From the NCBI GenBank assembly GCA_032207245.1, contig CM063502.1, positions 134,643,573-134,707,572 of the forward strand: 64,000 bases of DNA, read 5' to 3'. The position numbers were made by a program, and so were the translations under genes. The first letter of the stretch is position 1. Each line of letters starts with the position of its first letter. This document shows positions 27,665-38,804 of the stretch, piece after piece. The notes below the pieces were generated by a model. It was not told where the DNA came from and did not search any database. It saw only the letters and a list, made by a program, of their open reading frames with translations. Origin of the DNA: Pardosa pseudoannulata. Taxonomy: Eukaryota > Arthropoda > Arachnida > Araneae > Lycosidae.

Positions 27665-28024
27665 TTGGAGGGCAAAAATGAACACATTTATGAATACAAA
27701 CAAAAAATACAGAGAGGAACTTGGCGTCACAGTTTAAATGTAGTAAAACTCAAATTTGCGATGAATAAACAAAGCTGTCGGATTAAAGAGTGTGAGGAGA
27801 TCAAATCATGCGGTATTAAAAGGGAGATGAAGAAAAATTTTAGTAAGCGGTTAAAAGAGGTATTGCAGTTGTTAAAATGTGCAAGGACAAAACTTATCAA
27901 GTTCAGTTTAATTTTATTGAAAGAGAAAGTTATTTTAATTGCAGAACTTAATCAAGAAAATTTTTTCTTTGAAAGAAATAGGTGTCTCGACAAGTTTTGC
28001 AAAGAAGCAACACAAAGTGTTTAG
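27665..28024 (+). other. Unassigned open frame, 119 codons
   Basis: The longest open frame outside the PRRT3/4-like gene that is not microsatellite. It is Lys/Glu/Leu-rich and helical (EGKNEHIYEYKQKIQ at the start, RLKEVLQLLKCARTKLIK in the middle), with no motif I recognise. The strand is purine-rich here, which lowers stop frequency, so chance is a fair explanation. An acceptor-like TCTATGCAG precedes it at about 27640. It is followed at once by a (TA)n repeat. Confidence 0.2.
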
Positions 28025-28037
28025 GCTGAATCAACAG

Positions 28038-28039
<2 letters not shown>

Positions 28040-28095
<56 letters not shown>

Positions 28096-28101
28096 ATATA
28101 T
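28040..28101. repeat. (TA)n microsatellite
   Basis: AT units to 28092, then GATATATATG. It starts 15 bp after the stop codon of the open frame at 27665. Confidence 0.95.
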
Positions 28102-30950
28102 GTGGTATGATACAAATTTTTGTTTTCGTATAACAATCCTTTACATGTTTATTTACCTTAATAATATTTCATAGGAAATCCGCATGATATTATTTTTAGC
28201 ATCCGATTTACATACACCTTTGCAGCATTACCCAAACTCAATATACTGAAGTCATATTTAATTAGTTTAGAAGTTACATATGGAAGGTCTGATTTTGTAG
28301 TATAAAAAGTAACTATTAAGGTTAAATAGTCTTTTAAATAGTTTGTTAAAACAAGAAAGGCTGTTAAATGTATATATTTTTTTAATTAATTCATTAAATA
28401 CTAATACTTTTGTAATCATGTATTATAGTATAATTTTTGTAAATGTCCTCTTTTTATTTTCTTTGAAATTTTCCTTATTTTACTGTTACTAGTTAATCAA
28501 TACTTAATAATCAGTAGTTATGTATAAGTAAAAATACAGTAATGACTGAAACCAACTCAAAAAATTTCATGTAACTTTCATACAACTCTTTACATGTACG
28601 TGAATCATAAACTTAATCTTTTAATAATGCAAAAATAAATATTTTCTTAAAAAAGTAATTTTCAAGTAAGATTTTTTTTAAATTCTGTATTATTTTTTAG
28701 GTATATATAAGTTCAAGAATGATTATATTAGCTAATCGAACACTACTATTTCCTGCTGTTTTGCTTTGCCTTTAAATGTGTTTTCTAAATGTAGTAAATA
28801 TTTTGTATTTTCTATATTTAAATTCTGTTATTGAAAGATGCTTACAGCCACACAAAATGCATTATAAGTTCATTTTATTGATTGTCTAAAATTACCAACA
28901 ATAATTACAATGTTTTATGCTTGTTTTAGCCTTTAATGAAACTTAGTTAAAAGTTTTGTAGTTTTTCACAATATTGTATTTATTCAATAATAAAACACTC
29001 AAATACTAAAAAAAGTACGTGAAAATTTGGCATATAAACATATATTCGTATAAATATACATGTAATACAAATATATATTTATATATAAAGTTTTACATGT
29101 CGTAATAAGTGTAGTTACATTACCAACAAACGTGAGATAACATGAAAAATTGCAGAAAACATTTATTAACTTTGGTTATAATTGGGTAAATGATTACACT
29201 CAACCAGGATAATCAGTTTTAATAAACATGCATTCAACAATGAAAAATTGAGTCTTAGATCCATTTCCTGTTAGATATTCCAAAGAAATCAATTTTTAAT
29301 TTTGCAGTAATTGTAGAGTAAAATTTGTGAAACCACTTTATGGGAGACTAATGGAACATCAAACATAAAAATGCAAATGGAAGAAAAATTTTCAAAATTT
29401 CTTTAATACATAAAACATAATTTTTTCATTCCAGTAATAAACACTGTATTAACATATCATGTGAAGTGCAGAAATAGTGATAGAAATAGATTACATGTTG
29501 CACATAAATACTGTTGACAAAATCCCTCATAAAATTGAGTTCTTCAGTCAATAGAATAAAATATTATTTTTTCAAAAATATATAATACATTTAAGAAATA
29601 TGTGACTCATTGCATTTATTACCTCCATTTCACCGAAACTGAAAAGTATCAAAATGAAGAGGTTTTTGAAATCACTTAAATTCTTAATATTAATAATAAT
29701 GAGATTCTTAATACTTTTTATAAAAGATTAGAACATATACAAAAATTATTCAACTCTTCAGAAAGAATTAGAACTAATTAAAAAAATTTGGCAACAAGCA
29801 TTAAATTTAAGACTTTTATTCACATATGGAGAAAATTTATAAAATTTTCTAGTTAATTTACAGCTAAATTTATTTACAGTTTACTTGATAAGAAATCTTA
29901 ATTTCGTTCATTGTGCTCTACTGCCACCTTTTAAAAAATGTTTAATACATATTACTTAATAAAAGATTAAAAAAAATTACATAAAGCCTCTGAGTTATTT
30001 TCTAAACTCATACAAAAACTTGTTGATAAAACTGAGTTCTTAAATTTCAAAAATACAAAAAATACTTAGTTCTCTAAGAGATCATTCTTTATATTCGTTT
30101 TTAACTTTATTGGTTATTTCAAAATAAATTTTAATGTAAAAATTTTGTTATCTGATGTATAATCGCAAAATAAATAGTCCTATATGCTAAGCAATTTTTA
30201 AAATATTAAATTAAATTTAGTGTATATACTTTTATGTACTTTTATAAAATTAAGTTAATTGCTATTAAGTAAAGTTCCACTTTTTGTTTAGAATTGTTAT
30301 AAATTTCGGTGCGTAGACCTATTTTTTAATTTAGTGTGGTACAAAATATATTCACCTTTTTTTAATTAAGATGAAATATTTTCCGTAGTTTCAGCATGCT
30401 TAAAATTCAACAAAAGGTATAGTTTAGAGTTTTATAACTATGGTATAGAATGCATCTTATAATTATGAAACGATGAAAACAATGATTCTGTATTTAGTTT
30501 CTCATGAAAACAATAAATTATTTTATTGCAGTTTAAAAAATACCTCTATTAGAAATAAAAACTTTTCTAAATTACAGAAAAAACTCTTTTTATTCGAATA
30601 ATGGATTGAAGTTCTCTTATAAATATAAAATAATAATTCACCATCTTATTTTGTGATTTTTATTGTTTGATACGTAAAAGAATTATAACTAGAGATTTAC
30701 CCTCTAACTTATAACCGAATTTAGTGTCTAAAATTTGTGAAAGATTCATAAGTCTTCTTAATTTTTGTAGGTAAACTATAAATATTTATGTCAGTATCCC
30801 CAAAAATTATTCCTTATTAACTTAATTTATAATATCTTTCAAAGCTATTAAAATTGATATATTCTTAAAACTAATGGTTAGAATGTTCTAAATTCTTTCA
30901 TAATTAATAGCTATTAGAGACTGCATAAAAAATTAATACCTTGTACAGGC
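28102..30950. other. Very AT-rich intergenic stretch
   Basis: Nearly 3 kb with the lowest G+C of the window and almost no open frame over 50 codons. No RNA gene or transposon border seen. Its distal part may hold the 3' UTR end of the PRRT3/4-like gene. Confidence 0.45.
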
Positions 30951-30956
30951 TTTATT
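30951..30956 (-). terminator. Candidate polyadenylation signal of the PRRT3/4-like gene
   Basis: AATAAA on the minus strand is the first canonical hexamer I find downstream of the stop at 31423. It implies a 3' UTR of about 470-500 bp. In such AT-rich DNA the hexamer is common by chance, so this is only the nearest candidate. Confidence 0.35.
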
Positions 30957-31325
30957 TTATGCAACATCATTAAAAAGATATATTATCACCAAAATTTTGT
31001 TATACAAAAATCATCCACAGCTGATATCATATTACTTCAAAAAGTTCTTTTATAATGAAAACAATTATCTGTTTAAAATGATATGAGAATATAGATTTAA
31101 ATAGTTAACCATTAATATTTTAAAAATGAAGTTATTAATTAAACAGTCATTAAGTGAAAATTTACTATTGATAAATAAGTACAACTCATTACTCTATACA
31201 AATAGTTTCCCGTAATCGAGTGAACATAAGTAAATATGAAAATTTTTACAAATAAATAATATTTCAAAAGAGTAGCAATTGATTTGAAAAATAAGAAGTG
31301 CGCTATTTATATTTATCGCGCACAA

Positions 31326-31337
31326 ACACGCGCGTGT
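31326..31337. other. Alternating purine-pyrimidine palindrome in the presumed 3' UTR
   Basis: ACACGCGCGTGT is a perfect 12-bp palindrome of alternating purines and pyrimidines, with CGCGCAC just upstream. It is a rare CpG cluster in this window. It lies about 90 bp past the stop codon of the PRRT3/4-like gene and could form Z-DNA or an RNA hairpin. Confidence 0.4.
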
Positions 31338-31422
31338 GGTGGGGTTTTTTAAATTAAAAATATCTCTCTCTTTCTAATTTGACATCTGGAATGAGCTCTG
31401 ACAGACGGCATATCACTGAATA

Positions 31423-32917
31423 TTATTTTCTTATGTCTACCAGCTGCGTAGAAATATGTGTTTCTGAATCAGAAATCAATGAGTTTTTCATGAGCAATGT
31501 ACATGATTTATGAGTACATTCGTTTATGTCTGTTTCTTCTGTTTGGGATGCTACGTCGACTAAAGCTACGCCACAGTCTCCTAGTAGTCCACTGTCTCCT
31601 AAAAAACCAGATCCTGTGCCAGTCGTTCTGTTTCCAAATTCTCCTAAAGGAGTCATTTGAGGATGAACCTCTAATTGTCCTTCAGATAGAGGTCGTCTGT
31701 CACTGGAAGATCTTTCAAGCCTTTTCTTGTTATTTTGACTGAAAGAACTTTTTGAATGTTCGACAGGTTCTAATGGTTCATAACCATAAATAGCTGCATT
31801 TAATGAAAATGTTGAGCCACGTAACTTATAAAGCAATCCTCTTGAATTTTTCTTAATTCGTGGTATTAGGACATAAGAATTGCTTGTCCGTAATTCACCA
31901 AGCGACTGGCTTGTGGGAGAAACTGAAGGGGATTGCTGCGCAGACACTACTTCTGGAGACAGAGGCATTATGCCATCAGTGGACTTTGTAAAGGAATCAG
32001 AAGGAGAGCAACCGGGAGGAGCACCAAGATTTGAGGGGAATAGCCTCGACGGTAGTTTTGGACTAATGGTACTTTCCCTTGATAACTGTAAATCAAGATA
32101 AACTGCTGAATCTGGAGTGATATCTTCCGTTCCACAAGCCACATTAACATGCCCGTTAGAGTGACTTGCATCTGTTGCTGCATGTAGATTTAGATTTAAT
32201 GACAATCTTCCAGATGATGCCCGCTTAACAATAGGAGAAACACTTCTCAACATCACTTCATGTCCTTCAACACTGGAAGTCTTATCATCCTCTGTTTCAC
32301 TACGGTATGCAGAACAAACGTTCAAAGATACAGGAGTAGTACTTGTTGGAGATGTCTGCATTTCTGGCGAAGAGTTACTGTTCAAAAAGAATGTCACATC
32401 AAAGCTGTTTGCCGCACTTTCCGAACTACAAGTACTACCATATTTGCGAGTGTTGAAATCTAGAGCACTAGTTGAAAGTCCACTACGTAAATTAACCACA
32501 TTGCTAAGTTGGTCGGAAGACACATCAGCACTATAATCAGTTGTTTCGATCGATACTCTGCTCATTTTGCGAAATCGTCTTTTATAACCTATTTGAAAAA
32601 ATGGAGATAATGTATTTTGCACTATATCTCCTTCCAAAAGGGAATGAAAACTTGATCCAACATTTGCTTTAGTAGATTCAGCATCCTCTAAGCTAGTATC
32701 AGCATCTTCTTGTATGTGATCATCCTCATCGCTCATTTCCATGGGCTGTTCAGGATCATTTTCTCTCCGGAATCTAATGAATCCGTTGTCTTTGTAAAGC
32801 ATTGAAGCTGGTCGTAAGGTATTTCTACCATCGGAGGAGGAAGTTGTTTGATTACACAGAGTTCTTTCTAAGTCTTCAAGACCATCATTTGTTGACACAC
32901 TTAGTGTTCGTTTTGAC
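31423..32917 (-). CDS. PRRT3/PRRT4-like protein, coding exon 2 (cytoplasmic tail, residues 847-1344)
   Basis: The acceptor is TTTTTTCCAG|G at 32918/32917. Its first base completes codon 847 (AG|G, Arg), and the frame then reads SKRTLSVSTNDGLED, continuous with SLLSYYR of exon 1. It stays open to TAA at 31425-31423, adding 497 residues, for about 1,344 in all. That is longer than the roughly 900-1,000 residues I recall for vertebrate PRRT3/4. There is no membrane segment. The tail is Ser/Thr-rich with an acidic stretch (MSDEDDHIQEDAD), a basic block (GYKRRFRKMSR), a block LLYKLRGSTFSLNAAIYGY that looks constrained, and RLERSSSDRR, which has the form of a basophilic kinase site. The C terminus QLVDIRK may be the true end. 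A GT at the VDIRK codons could instead be a donor to a further exon, but no strong one is visible. Confidence 0.83.
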
Positions 32918-35900
32918 CTGGAAAAAATAATAGATAATTATTGAACCTTTATTAATTTCCAATAAGCAAAGGATAAAAAAATATATACATAAATACTTTA
33001 TTTATTAATTAATTATCTTTGTGTCTGAGGTGGTAATTTTGACATATTATATTATATTTATAAATTCGAAAACAATAACATAATTGTAAAATATTTTATT
33101 GGTAAAATTAAAAATCAATTGCCTTACACGGAGGCATATCTCGTTCATCTATAGTTTTATCTGTCTTTGACCATTAATAAATTAACTTTTTATACAGTTT
33201 AAAATTATTGCTATTAAAATAACATTGAAAAATAATTTTTTATTTGGTTTAAGTGTAAATAGAATTATTTAGTGCAATCAAGTTATCCTCTCATTGACTG
33301 TTATGTATTTTAAACTTTAAAAAATATAAATGGCATAAATCTCCGTAATATTCATGTATTAATTGTGTAAAAGTGTATTAGAAAGTGTATTAGAATTGTA
33401 TATAATGATATTTATAATAAGTTTGTAAAACGTCATTGTCATCTGATATGAAAGGAAATACCTCCTTGTATATCATTGCATATGGCTTTACAAATCATTA
33501 TTAGATATTTATATAGAGTTCTGCGTCTATATCCTAAATTCTTTTAACAAATTTATCCTCATTTAGGAGAAAAAGAGATTGTTTAAAGGCACCCATCTTT
33601 TTAATCAATTCAAGGAGCATAGATATATTTAATTATACATTCATACATACATATATAGATATATGTATCACAAAGATTTATTATATGAAGTATTTCAAAT
33701 GGATCTAAAATGTGCATACCGGCTGATGATTTAAGAAATTATGCATCATTTTAATGATAATTGTCTATTATTGGAATGGGTTCAATGCATATTTTTTGTT
33801 TAATTAAAAACCTATAAGCTATAGAAGAAATTCTAAATTCCCTCACTTAATTTAGTTTTCTTCCTATCAGTTCTTGAGAATATTTTAAAATACAAAATTA
33901 TACAGGAGGATGAACTTTGTAATGAAATATGTAATCATACTATGTAAACTCCATCAGTAATTTTACAGAGATAAAGTGATTTCTTATGAAACTTTATGCT
34001 AATCTACTAGTTTAAGTAAAAACTGGAAATAACAATATGCAAAATAATATCGCATGCTGAATCTGCTATTTTATAATTTGATTTTTTAAAAATATATAAA
34101 TTTATTCAGTTAACTGAGTACTAAAACTTATATTAAGTTAATAATATTCAAGTTCCTATTTCAAATTTCAATTATACTGTCATAAATTAATGAACTCCGC
34201 GCTGAGGAACCTTGAAACTTCTCTTTCCAAAGAGAGAAATATATTCCCTGAATTTAGAGTGATGAATTACAACTGGCTTTTAGAAGTTTCACTCTGAAAT
34301 ATTGAGAAACTAACTTTTTAGACAAAAGCTACATGAAAAATCTTTTTAGAAGTAAATTTCACGTCAATGATAGTGTTAATGATGTAAGTATTCTAGAACT
34401 GTCACGCAAATGCCATATGTAACGTAAGGAAAGCGCTTTCATGTGTTATGAGTGTTATATTTCTGTGACTTTATGATGACATTTAAAAATGACGTTGAGG
34501 TATTTTAAAGTATGTTGATGTACAAAGTGAGTGGAATTCAGAAATCAGAATCTATGACGGATATTTAAAACAGTTAACACATTTTTTTCATAAAAAGGGA
34601 AGATAAAGTACGTTCTTCTTAAAGAATGGAAACGTGAAAGTTTTGTAAGCATTTAATATTGTATATACTAATAAATCGTTTATCAAAGTTTTGAAGTCGA
34701 AAATTGTTTTCTCCTTGAAAACATGAGTGAGGCAGAGCGTATTTAGATATTTTTAATAAAGAAATTATATTTTAATAAGTATTAATCTAAAGAAAAATAA
34801 AATCACATTTTAACACATTTGCAGTCTTGCAGATTGTCTAAAATTTAAATTTCATTAATATTTTAAACTTTCTACCACAGTAAGATTTTAATAGTTATTA
34901 GTTTCATAATCATATTTCATCATAATATTTCTGTAGAGTAACACTCATAAAATCAGATTAAAGTCAAAATGTTTTTAGCTAAGATAAAACAATATGGAAA
35001 ACTTTTACATTTTACTTATATCTTTAATTGTTGTTTTTTTAAATTGTCTTGTGGAAGATTTTATAAGCAGAATGAATGTAAATAAAGAAGTAATACGAAC
35101 TAATAGATTTATTTGCTTTATATACAAATAAAGGAGATTCTATTAAAATGAATTAAGAACATTCTTTATCAAGAAAATTTAACTGCTAAATGGTTTGTAA
35201 CCATTATACTCTGTCTAATTCGAGTAATAAATAAAATTATTTCTGACATAATTTTTATGTTTATAAAGACACAAACGTTTCGCTTATGCGATGATATCTT
35301 CTTTGTCTAGATTTACTTCTATGAATTAAATTATTTCCTACTTACTTACTAATCAAAACTTTCAAATTACCTTAAAGTAGGTTTGTGCACCAAATCAAAA
35401 TTGAAAAAAAAATGCTCGAAAGATCGTACATACGTAACTTACGTATTTCGTTGAATATATCATTTATATAAAAAGATACACCTTGGATAAAAAATTGTAA
35501 GTCACTTACGACTTGATATATTAAATTTTTAAATAAATCTTTCAGGTTGATAAATACATTTTGATAAAATTCTTAAAACAATCGTGATAGTTTTAAGGAT
35601 TGTATGATGTCAAAAACATCTTGCTAAGAAAACATAGAAGAGAAATAGATTAATAAAAATTGCTGAAAAGATCGCAGCATATAAATTATGAAAAGTTTTA
35701 TATTATAAAAATAAATAATGTATTTTGTAAAGACATTATAAAAAGCATTTACGAAATTCTTTTGAGCTTAAATATTAATTACTTTAATGCAAACTGATTT
35801 AGAAACTAAATATACATAATCTTAGAAAATGCTTGACAAATTTTAGCAACGAAATCTAAGGGTTTTTTCCTTTAAGACATATTAGACTATAAATTATATT

Positions 35901-36222
35901 AAAAAATTATCTAGTTATTCCACAAATAATTACATGATTATTCATCGGTTAACTAATTTTATGGCTTAATACTTTAACATATTTATCAATTTCCTTTCTT
36001 TATTGTGATATAAAATATAAAATATACTAATATAAAGATTATGATGATTGAATTTATCAGACAAACATATGCTATATAGCTGAAACTATTATAAATAGAA
36101 ATAGAATTTTACATATCCAAAGATCCTGAACTACTATGCAGTTTCAATACTTTAAACAAAGTATCATATTAATGAAAAAATATAAATATTTTTAAAAACT
36201 GCCATTATTATAAAAATCTTAC
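32918..36222 (-). other. Intron of the PRRT3/4-like gene
   Basis: This 3,305-bp intron has donor CAG|GTAAGA and acceptor TTTTTTCCAG|G, both close to consensus. It is phase 2, since codon 847 is split AG|G. It separates the exon carrying ectodomain plus membrane domain from the exon for most of the cytoplasmic tail. The interior is AT-rich with short CATA/TATA runs (for example near 33645-33670). I see no exon, RNA gene or transposon end in it. Confidence 0.85.
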
Positions 36223-38762
36223 CTGTAATATGACAAAAGCGAAATAGCGCTTGCATGGTTGTTGTGGCGTCCACTGCATGGCAGTGTTCTCATTGGTAAG
36301 TTTTTATCTACTTCTGTTAGAGGTGTTCTGAAGGTAGGAAGCGAATTAGTTTGTAGTCTCCGGGAGTTCGCTGTCAAATTGAATCCTGTGCTCCGAAGTC
36401 CTTGTGGATTTGCGTAATTGTCCGAATGAGCCTCAAAATCCATGATTTCTTCCTTCTTGAAACATTCGGCAAAAGAACTGCAAGGAAACCACATCAAGAT
36501 GCTGCAGAATCTGTTATCTCCTATTTCAAAATGTTTTTGTGGTTGCGTAGCAACGAAAGATAATGTTGCTGATATCAGCAATTCAAGGATCCGGCACATT
36601 AACTGGTATCCCCACCACACCCACGGATCTTTCAGTAAAACTGACGGCAAAATGACTTGGAAGATTACTACTCCAAAAGGTATCAAAATGCATAGTAATG
36701 CTTGAAGAACAGCACTGATTAAAACCAACTTTACTGCAAGACCCAGAGTAGGCTTCGGAAGTTTTTTCGGTAACTGGGCTCCATCTATATGCATTTTTGT
36801 AAAAGTGAGTCTTATCATTTCTCCTTGCTTTCTTAATGCTCTGTGATGTAATCTTCTAAATACACAAAAATAGCTTATAGAAGAAAGTTTTGCCCAAACA
36901 ATGAGTAACAAGTGACCAACAACAGTTAAGATACTTGGAGCGTGGAACACACAAACAGCGATTTCCAAAGAGAAAAATATCAGGAAACCAAATGTGATTA
37001 CGAGAGCTAAAACACATGGCCTTTGAAACTTTGGTGATAAAAACTGTGTTTTTGTTGAGTTCAAAAAAGACAGCAGCAAAAGTAAAAAACTCGATGTCAG
37101 GCACGGCAAAGTTATTTTAGGAAGAATACTTGCAGCAAGTACTGGATATTTCCCGTGCAAATTGTAAGGATCGTAAAATAAATATATAGTTTTTAATAGA
37201 CACAATAAGAATATAATGGAGTTTATAGCGATATAATACCCTGTTCTTAAAAGAGAAATGAAAGTGTTCACTCTTAATAAACTGATAAAGGAATAAAGTG
37301 CTATGACTCCGAAAAATGAACCTATTACATAATAATGACAGACCCATGTAATATCTCTTACATGTCTATCTGGTTTCCAATCTTCCCCGATATTTTTTAT
37401 TATAAATGAAGGCGTCTCAACTACAGTAGGATTGTGATAATCCATTTTTGTCTTTTCTTTTTCTTTATAAAAATGATCAATTTCAGGAGGTATATTAGGC
37501 CCACGAAAAGGTGGATCATTCATATGCGAATCGGGAGTAGTTAATAAATTGGAAAACATCGCACTAGTTGAGCTGCTTTTGAAGAATATATCACCTCTTT
37601 GATTTAAATTACCATCATTTCTCATTTTATCTACATCATTTCTAAACCAAGAGTTTTCAGAAAACAAGGTAGTAGCAGAAGTTACAATTTGATAAGATCC
37701 ATCTTGAAGCATTGGATTCTGACTCGTACCATTAAGAGGTTTATTGTGTGCTTTTTGAACTAAAGAAATATCAGTATTTGTTGAATTTGAAAAAATCTTT
37801 TGTTTCCTATTACCTCGTGTTTTGGATTTAGGTTTTCGAGTAACTTTAATTAGTAAAGTGTTGTTCGCTGAGTTTTGAGGCTCTTTAGGATATTTTAATT
37901 TTGTGCCGAACTCCGTGTTGCCCAGTTTCTCGGTAGCATTACTTTCTTTAATATCTATAGATTTTATATCTGCTTCATCATTTTGTTGATTGGATGTAAC
38001 TGTAGTAGGTGACACTACAACTGAAGCTTTTTCTCCGTGAGAAATATTTAAAAGTTTTTTATTTTGTATAAAATCAGTTATTTCAGAAATCACTGAATCA
38101 TGAAGTTTTGTTGAGTTATCGAAAGCAGAATTTCTTAATGTTTGATTTCTTCCTTCATTTCTTAGAAATTTATTCCTTTCGTAGTTAAAAGATGTTTCAG
38201 AATCTTTATTAAATGAATTCGGCATGGTATAATTCAGGGCCAGATCTACTTTATCGTCCAAATCGTCTTCGTAATGATGTTCATCTTCAGGAAAAGTACC
38301 ATTTTCATCCCCTTTTCCCCTTGCCAGATCCCCGAGGCCTCCGGGAGGTGGGATATGCGTCATCTTATTCATGTGCTTTACATTAGCGATGGATGGACGA
38401 TTCATATTTGCTGGAGTGGGAGTGTACCTCCCGCTGGGCTGAGGCTGCAACGTTGCCGAAGTATTCCTGACCTCCCGTCCTACTCGGGATTTAGGATCTA
38501 CATTTCCAACCGGTGGGTTTAGTGATGATTGAGTATCTAAAAGCTCTTTTCGGATAAATGGGATCTTTGCGGGATACTTGAATCCTGCAACTGTCGCTTC
38601 TTTTGAGTCGCGAAAAATTAGCGGTCTTATCCCAAAATTCTCTCTCGTGAAGTGCGACTGAATCGGAATTTGCAGGTGGATCTCTTTACGTGGGAAAAGA
38701 GGAGCTGTCGCCCCGATCGTTAGAGTCACCCACTCAATCAATAACAAAGCGGCGAACAGCAT
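36223..38762 (-). CDS. PRRT3/PRRT4-like seven-transmembrane protein, coding exon 1 (residues 1-847)
   Basis: This exon encodes a signal peptide (MLFAALLLIEWVTLTIGA), an ectodomain to about residue 470 and a membrane domain. The ectodomain is rich in Asn, Ser and Pro, has about ten N-X-S/T sites, a PPPGG turn near residue 140 and an acidic patch (EDEHHYEDDLDD). Hydrophobic segments lie near residues 475-497, 509-529, 552-568, 582-605, 610-634, 673-704 and 715-738, so the tail is cytoplasmic. The opening of the membrane domain (DITWVCHYYVIGSFFGVIA) and the overall plan resemble vertebrate proline-rich transmembrane proteins 3/4, whose molecular function is poorly known. The start is firm: an in-frame TGA lies two codons upstream (38768-38766) and position -3 is A. 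The exon ends CAG|GTAAGA at 36223, after two bases of codon 847. The family call rests on recognition, not a search; another multi-pass family is possible. Confidence 0.85.
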
Positions 38763-38772
38763 TCTTCAGAAA

Positions 38773-38784
38773 TTACGCTTTCAT
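38773..38784 (-). promoter_or_regulatory. Upstream ORF 2 of the PRRT3/4-like gene
   Basis: ATG AAA GCG TAA starts two bases after the stop of upstream ORF 1 and ends 10 bp before the main ATG. Its context (GAGAATGA) is weaker. Together with ORF 1 it makes a tandem pair of minimal ORFs directly ahead of the coding region. Confidence 0.35.
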
Positions 38785-38786
38785 TC

Positions 38787-38804
38787 TCAGGGGCTGTTGG
38801 CCAT
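38787..38804 (-). promoter_or_regulatory. Upstream ORF 1 of the PRRT3/4-like gene
   Basis: Five codons plus stop (ATG GCC AAC AGC CCC TGA) begin in the context ACCATGG, the full vertebrate Kozak core. The stop lies 25 bp before the main ATG at 38762. If the transcript includes it, most scanning ribosomes should start here and must reinitiate to make the receptor-like protein. No acceptor with a good pyrimidine tract is visible between it and the main start, so it is probably in the 5' UTR. That is inferred without transcript evidence. Confidence 0.45.

Noticed and set aside
31497..32463. Plus-strand and out-of-frame open stretches over the PRRT3/4-like tail exon
   Set aside because: They are shadows of the minus-strand coding exon, which has an in-frame splice join and protein-like composition.
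36442..38522. Open stretches opposite or out of frame with coding exon 1
   Set aside because: They overlap the 847-codon frame that has the signal peptide and membrane segments; none has its own support.
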